DNA of 64,000 nt from Aquarana catesbeiana (lineage: Eukaryota > Chordata > Amphibia > Anura > Ranidae), in NCBI RefSeq assembly GCF_042186555.1, contig NC_133326.1, positions 689,788,708-689,852,707 on the forward strand, given 5' to 3'. The notes below the pieces were generated by a model, which saw only the letters and a list, made by a program, of their open reading frames with translations, was not told where the DNA came from and made no database searches. How positions within the stretch are numbered: position 1 is the first letter of the stretch; each line of letters opens with the position of its first letter. Positions 43,948 through 55,421 of the stretch are shown here, one piece after another. The position numbers and the translations under genes are program-made.

Positions 43948-44857
43948 TACTATTATTATTATTATTATTATTGTTATATAGCGCCAACAGGTTACGCAGC
44001 GCTTTACAATATAAAAGGGAGACAGTACAGTTACAATACAATAAAATAGAGAGTTAAGAGGCCTTACAATCGAATAGGGTGGGGCAAGTGGTACAGAAGG
44101 TTGTAACTGTGGGGATGAGCTGATGGAAATTATAAAAGATTAGTTGGAGGCGGGATAGGCTTCCCTGAAGAGATGAGTTGTCAGGGATCGCCTAGAGGCA
44201 GCTAGAGTAGGATATAGCCGGACAGATTGAGGTAGAGAGTTCCAGAGGATGGGAGAGTCTCTGGAGAAGTCCTGGAGATGAGCATGGGAGGGGGAGACAA
44301 CGGAGCTTGAGAGAAGGAGGTCCTGGGAGGAGCGGAGAGGATGGTTTTGGCGATATTTGGAGACAACATTGGTGATGTAGCTCAGGGCAGCGTAGTGAAT
44401 GGCTTTGTATGTTGTTGTTAGTATTTTGAATTTAATTTGCTGGGCGATCGAAAGCCAGTGTATGGATTGGCGGAGAGCAGTGGCGGTTGGTAAGGTAGAT
44501 GAGGCTGGCAGCAGCATTCATGATAGACTGAAGAGGGGAGGAGCCTATGAAGCGGTAGGCCAATGAGAAGGGAGTTGCAATAGTCGAGGCTAGAGATAAC
44601 AAGGGGAGTTAATGAGTAGCTTGGTGGTTTCATTTGTTAAAAAGGGGGGAATTTTAGAGATGTTATGGAGGTAAAGACTACAAGCTTTTGACAACGATAG
44701 TATTTGGGGCTGAAAGGACAGGTCAGAGTCTAGGATTACACCTAGTACCCTGGAGGGAGGGGAGGGATTGATGATTGCATTATTGACCTTGATAGAAAAG
44801 TCATGGAGGGGGGCACGGGCAGGGGGGAATATTATCAGCTCGGTAATAAGCACTTTT
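43948..44857 (-). mobile_element. 5'-truncated L2-type LINE, copy B
   Basis: Counterpart of 10108-11003, with minus-strand frames 44517-44140, 44633-44418 and 44853-44590 giving [32 protein letters not shown] and SRVLGVILDSDLSFQPQ. Around 44500 it retains bases (a GGCTGGCAGCAGCATTCATGA segment) that are deleted in copy A. Confidence 0.75.
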
Positions 44858-45488
44858 GCTTAGCAGTGCTGGAATTTTATCTCCCAGTTGCTTAAAGTCA
44901 GTGATTTCTTTATATGTGCCTGTGTTTGAGCTGGTAATCCAGTTTACTTCCACAAAAACAGCCATACTCTGATTTTTCTACTCTGCCATAGCCATAGCTA
45001 GTCTCACATTTGTTACTGTTCAGTTATAGTACTTCTCAACTATGTTTTACAATCTACTATCCAAACTGAAATTGTTATCATCTAAAATGTATTCATAGGC
45101 TTCTGTTTGTGATGTATTTTTTTCACCAGACATCATTTTCACAATTCCAAAGAAAGTGAGGAACTTAAAACCACAAAATATTTGTTACAAACAGTAAACT
45201 TTACACACAATCGTTTTGAAATTGTCAGTTAATAAACTAAGTTTTCATTGCAACTTACTCTGCAATTTTCATATTTAAATCTCCCTTGTTGGGATGGAAT
45301 ATTTTCTGTGCACATCTGCTGTACCACATGCTCCTGGAGAGACTTTTATCCTCGTTTTCCTAATTTGCACAAGTACCAAGTCGCTGTGAATTAAAGGGTC
45401 CCTGAAATAGCCACACCGGCATTGAGAGTGACCTACCTGGAGACAGTAATATCCTCCACAATTATTCCATCTGATTGCAGATTCCAAG

Positions 45489-46097
45489 TTAGGTTCTAGC
45501 AGTCCTTTAAAGTGGTTGTAAATTACAGACATAAAATATGAACAAAGCATATCCCTCTATAGTGTGTACTTGTCTCAATTAAGAGCCCTACGAGTCATTT
45601 CTATCTGTTGCTTCATTCCTCTGCTATCAGCATGAATCACTTCTGACAAGTTTTCCTGACACCAAGAGAAAAATGGTGACAGGAGAGGGATCTCCAACTG
45701 ACTGACACCCCCAGCTCTATTCCTGTGTGCTGTGTGGAGGGAGGTGTGTCCCTTCCTTCCAATCAGCTCTCAGAGCTCTCCTCACTGAGCTCTACAGTGT
45801 GTAATTCCTGCTCTCCTCCCCCTGCTTTCTGTTGGCTCAGACAAGCTTTATAAATTATGGACCTTGAATGGATGTAGAGAAGACAAGCCTGCAGATAAAT
45901 AGGTATTTTCTATCTGCTGCTTCATTCCTCTGCTATCAGCACAAAGTGATTCGTCTTGATAGCAGAGAATGAAGCAGCAGATAGAAATTACTCTTAGTGC
46001 TCTTAATTGAGACAAGTACACACTATAGAGGGATATGCTTTGTTCATATTTTATGTCTGAGGTTTACAACCACTTTAAAGAACTGCTAGAACCTAAA
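45489..46097. mobile_element. MITE with long inverted repeats, copy B
   Basis: Counterpart of 11588-12197, with the same arms and inner hairpin. Confidence 0.75.
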
Positions 46098-46329
46098 TCA
46101 CTGGATATTTGCATTACTCATCTCTGCGCATCACCTGAGGCCAGTCACTTTACTGGGTATATGTAAGGGTTTACAACCACTTTAAGTAATTAAGCACAAG
46201 TCTTTTTTATCACTCCATATCAATATCCATATTTTGCTGGCATCAAGAGACATTAGTGTTTATCAGGCTTTAACAAAGGCCACTTAAGTGCATTCTTTTG
46301 GGATTTTATTATAATTGACTGCTCAAGCC

Positions 46330-46363
46330 CTGAAGAAAGGGGGAGACTTTTTTTCCCCTGAAA
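46330..46363 (+). ncRNA. Hammerhead-like motif, copy B
   Basis: Counterpart of 12429-12461: CTGAAGA, AGGGG/CCCCT stem, GAAA. Confidence 0.35.
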
Positions 46364-46476
46364 GGTCTCTTGCCCTTTAAATCTTTCAAAAATTCCTTCA
46401 AGTGAAATTAACTTTTGTACGCTTCTCCATATACACATCCAAGAATATCAATATTTTGGAACCAATCATTACATTA

Positions 46477-46657
46477 AGGGGTTGGATTAGCTGGAGCGTG
46501 CAAAATCTGGTGCAGCTCTGCATAGAAACCAATCAGCTTCCAGTTTTTTTTTTTGTCAAAGCTTAACTGAACAAGCTGAAGTTAGAAGCTGATTGGCTAC
46601 TGTGCACAGCTGCACCAGATTTAGCACCCTCCGGTTTTACTAACTAAATCAACCCCT
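46477..46657. mobile_element. Short MITE, copy B
   Basis: Counterpart of 12575-12757, with the same AGGGGTTG / CAACCCCT ends. Confidence 0.75.
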
Positions 46658-46918
46658 ATGAGTCTCTTTCCTACTCTCCTTCTCTTTTTTTACATGTTTG
46701 TTTAGTACTTGACTAGCAACCAAGACCTTCAAAACACAGAAAGAACAACGCTTCTGGTTAATGTAGACACAGAAATTGATTAGTGCATTTGTGGAAAAAA
46801 AAACTTGTTTACATTTTAATTTTAGTTAAAACTGTATGTTCTGTCATCATGCGTGATCATATTTTATTTTTTAGGAAAAAAGATCATTGGTGTCTTCCAA
46901 TATTTTTCCAACTAAAGA

Positions 46919-47863
46919 ATGTGTGACCCCAACCAGACCCAGGTCACACAAATAAAACTACTTGGATTTCAAGGTCTTTATAAATTCAGGATTCTGCTGT
47001 TTATTGTGTTCCTTCTAACATACATGATGATCCTAAGTGGAAATATTTTAATAATCTTTTTAGTGACAACTGTTGATCAGCTTAAATTTCCAATGTACTT
47101 CTTTCTCAAGTACTTGGCTACATCTGATGTCCTACTGACCACCAGTGTGGTGCCCATGGCACTTGATATCATCCTCAAAGATGAAGGAAGATTATCACTG
47201 GATATTTGCATTACTCAGCTTTATTTTGTTGGTATATGTAGCTACTTGCAATGTTTTCTGATCGCCATCATGTCCTACGATCGGTATTTGGCTATCTGCA
47301 ATCCATTACGATATCCCTCACTTATCAATTCTCATGTTTGCCTCCAGGTGATCATTGGGTTATGTTTCTGTGTTATCATTTTAGTATCAAGTGAATTGAT
47401 TTTGATATACAGGTTTGATTACTGTGGACTGAATTATATAGACCACTTTTTCTGTGATTTTTTCCCAGTGGTTGAATTGTCCACCTCGGATACTTCTGCT
47501 TTGAAGCTACAAGATTTTATTATTTCAATCATCACCATATGTTTACCATTTGCTTTTATTATATCTACATACATCTGCATCATTGTCACTATTTTAAAGA
47601 TATCATCTGTACATGGGCGTAGAAAAGCCTTTTCCACTTGTAGTTCCCATGTAACCTTGGTTGGGGCTTTCTATGGGGCATTAATCATTGTCTACATGAC
47701 ACCATCAGATGAAAGCTCAAGCTACATGAATAAGTATAGATCTTTGTTGTATGTCATGGTGTCTCCACTGATAAATCCAATCATTTACAGCTTAAGAAAC
47801 CGTGAGATCAAGGCAGCTCTACAAAAAACCTTAGCTGACTTTAGGAATTTTGTTAGGAAATAA
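46919..47863 (+). CDS. Class II-like olfactory receptor, intact, copy B
   Basis: The duplicate of the receptor at 13020: 314 codons, no interruption, and all family motifs conserved (GN, PMYFFL, SYDRYLAICNPLRY, KAFSTCSSH, PLINPIIYSLRN and the extracellular cysteines). By eye it differs from copy A at about 10 bases: 6 are silent and 4 change residues, I74T in TM2, T96I before the TM3 Cys, M162L at the end of TM4 and L279V in TM7. With about three times as many replacement as silent sites, this points to constraint on both. The upstream region is also collinear with copy A, while the downstream DNA differs from 2 bp past the stop. It is likely to be a recent functional paralogue. Confidence 0.95.
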   Translation: MCDPNQTQVTQIKLLGFQGLYKFRILLFIVFLLTYMMILSGNILIIFLVTTVDQLKFPMYFFLKYLATSDVLLTTSVVPMALDIILKDEGRLSLDICITQLYFVGICSYLQCFLIAIMSYDRYLAICNPLRYPSLINSHVCLQVIIGLCFCVIILVSSELILIYRFDYCGLNYIDHFFCDFFPVVELSTSDTSALKLQDFIISIITICLPFAFIISTYICIIVTILKISSVHGRRKAFSTCSSHVTLVGAFYGALIIVYMTPSDESSSYMNKYRSLLYVMVSPLINPIIYSLRNREIKAALQKTLADFRNFVRK

Positions 47864-47879
47864 TAAATATATATATATA

Positions 47880-48410
47880 AATGATAGTGCGCTTCTTGTT
47901 TCTGTGCAAAAAAATGAATATATCAATATACAATCAAACAGTGAATTGAATAGTCCATAAAGTTCATTATGGAAATGGTTCATGTCACAATAGCAATGAA
48001 AGCATATAGTGGAATGAAAGTGTATCTAATTCTCCTCAAGATAGTGATTATCCCACTGGGTGGCAAACCACCTGAATTGTTAAGGAATTTCACCATACAC
48101 ACGTGCCCTTCACCGTATTCAAGCCTCTTACCAGATGGTTGTAATCCTCAATTACAGATTAAACACACATGACAAATAATGGTCCCCTCCCGGTGTCTCT
48201 AGATGGGATCAATATGGTCCACTGGGTTTCAACATATGATATTCCTCAATACCAATGCCACAACTTTGGATCCAACTCAGACAGCCGTCATAGAGCAAAA
48301 GGAACATAGGCTGCACATAGCATGAATATGCTCCTGTTCCCCTAAGGACGCACTGTGACGTGAAACGCATTGGGTGGGGCCACGAACATGTGATGCTCTC
48401 TAACCTGCTG
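47880..48410 (+). repeat. Non-coding repeat carrying a hammerhead-like motif
   Basis: AT-rich sequence without a gene, found only in copy B. Its right part holds the motif at 48342-48374. It may be the end of a non-autonomous PLE-related element; the Tx1 LINE seems to begin beyond about 48420. Confidence 0.4.
48342..48374 (+). ncRNA. Hammerhead-ribozyme-like motif
   Basis: CTAAGGA (CTGAGGA with one change), an imperfect hairpin CGCAC...GACGTG, GAAA, CGCA, TT, GGG. A CCC run immediately before the first box could pair with the GGG as stem I. One core base is wrong. Confidence 0.4.
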
Positions 48411-48486
48411 ATGTGGCTGTCGGCCCGGCACCATTTGGGTTGGTTGTATCATTTTGTTTTCTATTGTCCCTATTTGTATGAGTATA

Positions 48487-50114
48487 CAGTGGCTTGCGAA
48501 AGTATTCGGCCCCCTTGAACTTTTCAACCTTTTGCCATATTTCAGGCTTCAAACATAAAGATATAAAATTTTTATTTTATTGTGAAGAATCACCAACAAG
48601 TGGGACACAATTGTGAAGTGGAACGAAATCTTTTGGATTTTTGAAACTTTTTTAAATAATAAAAAAATGAAAAGTGGGGCGTGCAAAATTATTCGGCCCC
48701 CTTGCGTTAATACTTTGTAGAGCCACCTTTTGCTGCGATTACAGCTGCAAGTCGCTTGGGGTATGTCTCTATCAGTTTTGCACATCAAGAGACTGAAATT
48801 CTTGCCCATTCTTCCTTGCAAAACAGCTCGAGCTCAGTGAGGTTGGATGGAGAGCGTTTGTGAACAGCAGTTTTCAGCTCTTTCCACAGATTCTCGATTG
48901 GATTCAGGTCTGGACTTTGACTTGGCCATTCTAACACCTGGATACGTTTATTTGTGAACCATTCTTTTGTAGATTTTGCTGTATGTTTGGGATCATTGTC
49001 TTGTTGGAAGATAAATCTCCGTCCCAGTTTCAGGTCTTTTGCAGACTCCAACAGGTTTTCATCCAGAATGGTCCTGTATTTGGCTGCATCCATCTTCCCC
49101 TCAATTTTAACCATCTTCCCTGTCCCTGCTGAAGAAAAGCAGGCCCAAACCATGATGCTGCCACCACCATGTTTGACAGTGGGGATGGTGTGTTGAGTGT
49201 GATGAGCTGTGTTGCTTTTACGCCAAACATATCGTTTTGCATTGTGGCCAAAAAGTTCGATTTTGGTTTCATCGGACCAGAGCACCTTCTTCCACATGTT
49301 TGGTGTGTCTCCCAGGTGGCTTGTGGCAAACTTTACACAAGACTTTTTATGGATATCTTTGAGAAATGGCTTTCTTCTTGCCACTCTTCCATAAAGGCCA
49401 GATTTGTGCAGTGTACGACTGATTGTTGTCCTATGGACAGACTCTCCCACCTCAGCTGTAGTTCTCTGCAGTTCATCCAGAGTGATCATGGGCCTCTTGG
49501 CTGCATCTCTGATCAGTCTTCTCCTTGTCTGAGCTGAAAGTTTAGAGGGACAGCCAGGTCTTGGTAGATTTGCAGTGGTCTGATACTCCTTCCATTTCAA
49601 AATGATCGCTTGCACAGTGCTCCTTGGGATGTGTAAAGCTTGGGAAATCTTTTTGTATCCAAATCCTGCTTTAAACTTCTCCACAACAGTATTACGGACC
49701 TGCCTGGTGTGTTCCTTGGTCTTCATGATGCTCTCTGCGCTTTCAACAGAACCCTGAGACTATCACAGAGCAGGTGCATTTATACAGAGACTTGACACAC
49801 AGGTGGATTCTATTTATCACCATCAGTCATTTAGGACAACATTGGATCATTCAGAGATCCTCACTGAACTTCTGGAGTGAGTTTGCTGCACTGAAAGTAA
49901 AGGGGCCGAATAATTTTGCACGCACCACTTTTCAGTTTTTTAATTGCTAAAAAAGTTTAAAATATCCAATAGATTTCGTTCCACTTCACAATTGTGTCCC
50001 ACTTGTTGGTGATTCTTCACAAAAAAATAAAATTTTATATCTTTATGTTTGAAGCCTGAAATTTGGCAAAAGGTTGAAAAGTTCAAGGGGGCCGAATACT
50101 TTCGCAAGCCACTG
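48487..50114 (-). mobile_element. Tc1/mariner transposon, full length
   Basis: A 1,628-bp element flanked by TA (48485-48486 and 50115-50116) with terminal inverted repeats of about 210 bp starting CAGTGGCTTGCGAAAG. It encodes one DD34E transposase on the minus strand. The two inverted repeats differ at only a few positions, so the insertion looks young. It is inserted into ORF2 of a Tx1-like LINE, and is found only in copy B. Confidence 0.93.
48707..49726 (-). pseudogene. Tc1 transposase with one late stop codon
   Basis: From ATG at 49726 the frame is open for 313 codons, stops at TGA (48785-48787), and would continue in the same frame to TAA at 48707-48709, giving about 340 residues, the usual Tc1 length. 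Seen: a paired-like helix-turn-helix domain (about 8-48, KISQALHIPRSTVQ), the linker PRPGCPSKLS, a second HTH (about 66-110), and the DD34E triad D152 (WSDETK), D243 (QQDNDPKHT) and E278 (DLNPIENLW). The lost C-terminal 26 residues (CAKLIETYPKRL...GGSTKY) are conserved in the family, so activity is doubtful. TGA for CGA fits CpG decay. Confidence 0.88.
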
Positions 50115-50116
50115 TA

Positions 50117-50967
50117 CCTCTTATGTATGCCTTGTGGGCGTTCCATAGGGTATAGGGATCTTCTAAAGATGTGTCTTTGTTTTGAAAGAAAATTTGGAGA
50201 TGCTGAGAGATTATGGGGGAATTTTGGGGTTCTTGTAATAGCCTAACATTGCAGCGCAGGTAGGTAAGGAAAGGGAGACACCTTGTTCGTTACCAGACAG
50301 TGAGATCACAGCGTGGTCAAACCAAGTGATGTCATAAATCTGTGTGGAGTCTACTTTCTGTAGTGTCCACTTGTCTGTTAAAAACATGCCAATGCATTAG
50401 TATGAGCAATGCCTGTGGGCAAAGAAGGTATAAATCCTTTAATTGGCATGGATCGAACAGTTCCTCATTGTGAAGTAGATTGCGCAGGTATGCCGTATTG
50501 TTTGGTTTATGGGTAGAAGTATCCATCTTTGGATCAACAATCAAATTAAAGTCTCCACCTATAAGGTGATTGCCATACTGCACAGAGTGGATTTTTTTTA
50601 GCAGTTTCCTTAAAAATCAGAGCTGATTTGAGTTTAGAGCATAAACCGTCACCAGCTTGTATGGCTTTGAGTTGATGTCACCTGTTATGATTATGTACCT
50701 GCCTCCTTCGTCCAGAACGGTTTCCCTTGGTTGGAAGGACAGTGAGTTTTTGAGTGCTAGTAGTATACCTCCCTTTTTGTGTCTGCATGCCAAAACTACA
50801 TGAGGGTAGTCTCTATGTGAGCATAGCGGGGATTTATTCATCTGGAACTGGGTTTCTTGTATGCACAGGGTGTCAGCTCTGTGTTTACTAGCCTCATTCC
50901 ACATGGAAAATCTTTTTGCAGGGTGGTTTAGGCCCCTGGCGTTAACAGATAAGCACGTAATGGTCAT
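50117..50967 (-). pseudogene. Tx1-like LINE ORF2, endonuclease part
   Basis: Starts MTITCLSVNARGLNHPAKR at 50967 and shows LCIQETQF, KKGGILLALK, GGDFNLIVDP and, after frameshifts, an SDHA-like block near 50310 and LWNAHKAYIRG at the Tc1 junction (50117). These are the AP endonuclease motifs of L1-group ORF2. At least two frameshifts are present. Confidence 0.75.
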
Positions 50968-51421
50968 TGATAGTGGATTGGGAATTGGTGTGCACTGGTG
51001 TAGTGTAAGTACTCACTGCATCCAAAGATTCTTGGTTGGATTGCCACTTTCTAATGATGTCAGAAGAAGCCTTACATCCACTTGTGTACCTTTTTTTGGA
51101 ACATTTCCATTTGTTTCAATGATGGTGCTCAAAGAACAATAATAAGGAAAAAATAAAGTTAGTGTAAAGAACATATTTAAAACCATAAGAAAAGGATCTT
51201 ACAACTGATCTGCGTGCAGGTGTAACTGCTTTAGATATTCTGAGGGGAAAAACAGGGAGTTAATCTGTGAACTCCTGTATCCCGAGAGAGTTATGGAGGA
51301 TTATATGCATCTTGTTCACGAGTTTTCATCGCCATATTTTTTATTTGAACGCTTGCGTGATACCATCTGTCATTCATTTTGAAGTGGCTGTGGCTGCAAG
51401 ATAGATGTGTGCAGAGCTTGA

Positions 51422-52456
51422 TCAGGGAGGGTGCCCCATTGACATAAAGGCATCAATTCCTTCCTCCAGTTTTGAAATTAAGGTTGTGGTCCCATTGTGG
51501 GTGATAGATAGCTTTGCTGGGTTTTTCCATTTATGGGAGACCTTGTGGTTCCGTAGAGCTTTAGTGACTGTCGCCAGGTTGCAGCGTCGCTGTAAGGTGT
51601 GTCTGAACAGGTTTGGAAGGAGTTCTAAGGTTGCGTATTGGGGATGGATGTTTTCAGGACTGCAAGATGCAATCAGAATCTGTTCCTTGACATGGTAGAA
51701 GTGTACCCTTAACAGCACATCTCTTGAGGTTTCTGCAGGGAGTAAGGACGATTTGGGGATCCTGTGGATTCTGTCCACTATGAGATCTTGTTCTGTCAGG
51801 ATCGGTACCAGTGTGGAGAACAGGATCTGTGTGTACTGTAGTATCTGGGTAGCTGGTATGACTTCTGGAACACCTCCTATCTTGATGTTGTTCCTTCTGG
51901 ATCTGTCTTCCAGGTCTGCCACTTTGTCTTTCAACCAAGTCAGTTCCTCGCCTTGAGCAGTATGAGCATTGACTAATGTGTTAAAGGAAGAGGTGTATTC
52001 TTCCATATTTTGTTCAACATGATCCACCCTATTTCCTATGGTTTGGACCTTTATTTGGCATTTGTTAATCCCTGCCATTATGTCAGATTGCAGGGAGGCT
52101 CTTAGAGTAGCATTTCTTTTAGCATAGTGTCTGATATTGGTTTATCTGAGGTGGGAAATGCAGCAATGGGACTGTGCAGCATTGCTTGTGCTGTTAGGCC
52201 CGCTTACCTCCATGTCTGGGTCTGTTTCCGGCCTGGCTGGGGAGTTGATGCGTTGCTTTTGCTTCATTGGGCTTCTGGTAGAGGGACTAAAAGTCCCAGA
52301 TGATGATCCGCTTTGCCGTGCAACCTTGGTGTGTGATTTTTGAGGCCCCTCATAGCCGCTGTGAGACGCCCTGGCCTTGTGGACTGGCTGCTGTGCTCGG
52401 GCGCCGCCACCATTTTGTTGTAGCCCACGCAAAGCTGCAGTGAAGAAATGTGACAT
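51422..52456 (-). pseudogene. Tx1-like LINE ORF1
   Basis: Two frames (52456-52142 and 52078-51422) joined by a frameshift near 52130 encode an L1-type ORF1 protein: a Ser/Thr/Pro-rich N-terminus, a heptad-rich segment (QTIGNRVDHVEQNMEEY), then VADLEDRSRRNNIKIGGVPE, the conserved entry to the RNA-binding domain, and HRIPKSS, followed by a C-terminal domain ending SMGHPP. The expected role is RNA binding and ribonucleoprotein assembly. One frameshift disables it. Confidence 0.75.
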
Positions 52457-52668
52457 TTTCTGAGGCTACGGCGGGTTCTTCCTGCGCCTCCTCATGCCTG
52501 GAGGGTTCAGCAGGTTTGTGATGACGTGTGTGTCAAGAATAGAGCCAGTGGGATCGGATGGTTGTGGATTCTCTCTGGCGGCCGAGCAGAGTTCCTAGCT
52601 TAAGCGTCCCTCTTAGAGCTCGGTCGCCATGCAAGCAACAGTGACGCAACAGATGGTGGAGGTTCCTT

Positions 52669-53570
52669 GCAAGTTTGGGGCTGCATTTCTGCAAATGGAG
52701 TTGGAGATTTAGTAAGGATCAATGGTCTCCTCAATGCTGAGAAATACAGGCAGATACTTATCCATCATGCCATACCATCAGGGAAGCGTGCGATTGTCCC
52801 TTAATTTATTCTGCAGCAAGACAACAACCCCAAACGTGCAGCCAATGTCATTAAGTACTATCTTCAGTGTAAGGCCCCTTTCACATGGGCGATCTGCCCG
52901 CCGGACTCCGCTGATCCTCGCTGACCAGGTAGATGACAGGTCTGTCTGTGCTCAATGTGCTGAGATGGACATATCAGAGTCCCGATCTCCCCTATGGAAA
53001 GATTGGATGAAAACAGACCGCCTGTCTGTTTTCATCCCATCCTATCAGACGGATGGAAAATAGGGTCTCCATTCATCTATATTTCATGGACAGGATTGGA
53101 GCGGATAGTGGCGGATGTCAGCGGACATGTCACTGCTGACATCAGCCACTCCATAGGAGTGAATGAAGACTCCGATCAAGTCCACCTAAAAAACTGATAG
53201 GCGGACCTGATCGGAAACCCTGTGTGAAAGGGGCCTAAAGAAGACCAAAGAGTCCTAGAACTGATGGTTAGGCCCCCACAGAGCCCTGATCCCAACATCA
53301 CGGAGTTCTGTCTTACATAAAGAGACAGAAGGATTTGAGGCAGCCTACATCCACAGAAGATATGTGCTTAGTTCTCCAAGATGTTTGGAACAACCTACCT
53401 GCTGAGTTCCTTCAAAAACTGTGTGCAAGTGTACCTAGAAGATATGATGCTGGTTTAAAGGCAAAGGGAGGTCACACCAAATATTGCTATGATTTGGATT
53501 TCTCTTCTGTTCTTTTACTTTCCATTTTATTAATTGTTAAAAATAAACTATTAACACTTTTATTTCTTAA
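52669..53570 (+). pseudogene. Second Tc1-like transposase fragment, interrupted by a MITE
   Basis: On the plus strand, through several frames, one reads GDLVRINGLLNAEKYRQIL, an LQQDNNPKRAANVIKYY block (the second Asp region), then after a 363-bp MITE RPPQSPDPNITEF (the position of the catalytic Glu block PIE, here mutated) and LQDVWNNLPAEFLQKL. It is the C-terminal half of a Tc1 transposase of a different family from the one at 48707. It is heavily decayed. Confidence 0.7.
52873..53235. mobile_element. MITE with GGCCCCTTTCACA ends
   Basis: A 363-bp element with inverted ends GGCCCCTTTCACA / TGTGTGAAAGGGGCC, flanked by the 3-bp direct repeat TAA (52870-52872 and 53236-53238), as expected for PIF/Harbinger-type insertion. 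It splits the Tc1 fragment at AAG codons. It has no coding capacity. Confidence 0.8.
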
Positions 53571-53589
53571 TGTTCTTAACCTCTTCCGA

Positions 53590-54540
53590 ACCACCCACTG
53601 TATATATATATATATATGTCATTACTTTGGCGTTATATACCATTGTTATGGCAGCAGCTAGCTCACAGCAGGTGATTCGACGTCTAATAAAAGTGGCCCA
53701 GCGTCGCTTACCGGAGCCATCGGTAAAAGGGAAAAGATCCAATCCCCTGGAGCAATGAGCAGGAAGTCGAGTGAGGGTGAGATGGGCAATTTTTTATTTT
53801 TTTTAGTAAATGTAAAATTAAATTTTTTTTTTTTTGCTTTTAAGTGTAAATTTGAGATCATTTTGACCCCAAATCTCACAATAAAGAGGACATGTCAGGC
53901 TTATTTCTATTACAAGGGATGTTTACATTCTTTCTAATAGGAATAAAAGTGATCAAACATTTTTTTCTTTTTTAAAGTAAAATAAATAATAAATAAATAA
54001 ATAAATAAATAAATAAATGTTCGTATATATGTAAGTCACGACCACAAATGTAAACGGTGTTCAAACCACACATGTGAGCTATCGCCGCAATCGCTAGAGT
54101 AAGAGCAATAATTCTAGCACTAGACCTCCTCTGTAACGCTAAACAGGTAACCTGTAAAAATTTTAAAGCTTCCCCTATGTAGATTTTTAAATACCGTAGT
54201 TTGTCGCCATTCCACGAGCGCGTGCAATTTGGAAGCATGACATGTTAGGTATCTTTTTACTTGGCGTAGCGTCATTTTTCACATTATCCAAAAAATGTGG
54301 CCAACGCTACTGGGTTTTTTTTTTGTTTTTTTTTTAATTCATGAAAGTGTATTTTTTCCAAAAAAATTGTGTTTGAAAGACCGCTGCGCAAATACAGTGT
54401 GACATAATATATTGCAACGGCTGCCATTTTATTCTCTAGGGTCTTTGCTAAAAATATATATATAATGTTTGGTTGTCCTAAGTAATTTTCTAGCAAAAAA
54501 TACTAATTTAAACAAGTGTCAGAAAAAGGCCTGGTCTTAT
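53590..54540. repeat. Interspersed repeat, copy B (longer version)
   Basis: A non-coding repeat including an (AATA)n tract near 53990-54018. From about 54010 it is collinear with copy A 14060-14580; the part to the left exists only in B. Only short frames are present. Confidence 0.45.
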
Positions 54541-54737
54541 TTTTTCACATCTTATTATTATACAGTATTATATATACTGCTCAGCCATAACTTTATGTCC
54601 ACATACCTAAATCTAATTTTGAGTATAACAAAATCAATAACTACCCTCTCTAGGATATAACAAAATAAGTGAATAAATAAATAAATGCTGTGCAAAGGAC
54701 TGCTGCTGCCACACAGGTATTACAACCTTGACTACTA

Positions 54738-55420
54738 ACTATATGAAAACTCACAGCCCTGTCCTATACATCAAATTTCTGAGTGAAGTATACATAAATT
54801 CACTTCACATATTCACAATAAAGATTTAATATGCATAATCACAAGAAATAGCTCATATACTAAGAATGTGCCCAGTGTCCTTATTTGCATAATCTCTTTA
54901 TAAAGTGCAGGTGCTCAAATAAAAATCTTGTGTAATCTTCAAAGTGCTGTGCTCCTGTGCAAACCACTCCAATACACTGCATGCACCAAACTCTCTTCAA
55001 TTGGTACCACGGTCACCAGAACTTGTGGACTCTATGCCGTAGCTTTAAGAGTCATAAGCGCTTGTTTGCAGGTTATGTAGATATGTGGTCTCACTTTAAG
55101 ATCCTCTCTCCTTTTCATCACTCCCCTCTCCTCCAAATGCAGCATATTATGTTCAATATTAATCTTCATGGAATGGTACTCTCACAATGCAGAGAGGATA
55201 AAGCAGAGAAGGCCTTCCCTAGTGTAACTCCACTTTATTTTTCAAACACACATAAAATAATACTCACTTTGTAGATATATGCAAGAAAGCTAAGAATCGC
55301 TGAACCCGGAAGTTCCACCACGGTGTGAGCTCAGGATGTGACATCACTGATAACCCCACCCAATGCATTTTGCCCCTCCCTTGGATCATCTTCAGATGTT
55401 CAGGTGTTACTCTTGAGTCT
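54738..55420. repeat. Non-coding repeat with a hammerhead-like motif, copy B
   Basis: Counterpart of 14780-15459. Confidence 0.35.
55354..55395 (-). ncRNA. Hammerhead-ribozyme-like motif, copy B
   Basis: Same as 15394-15435 with one base change in stem II (GATC for GAGC), which weakens the stem. Confidence 0.35.
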
Positions 55421-55421
55421 T

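Larger units (their letters stand above)
50117..52660 (-). mobile_element. Tx1-like (L1-group) LINE, 5' half
   Basis: Minus-strand LINE with ORF1 at 52456-51422 and the endonuclease part of ORF2 from 50967 to about 50117, where the Tc1 element interrupts it. A short piece of the following region (ILIQIGTIENKMIQP) reappears on the other side of Tc1 near 48425-48484. The RT domain is missing. It is found only in copy B. Confidence 0.75.

Noticed and set aside
48954..49537. Plus-strand frames opposite the Tc1 transposase
   Set aside because: They are antisense shadows of the transposase with no family resemblance.
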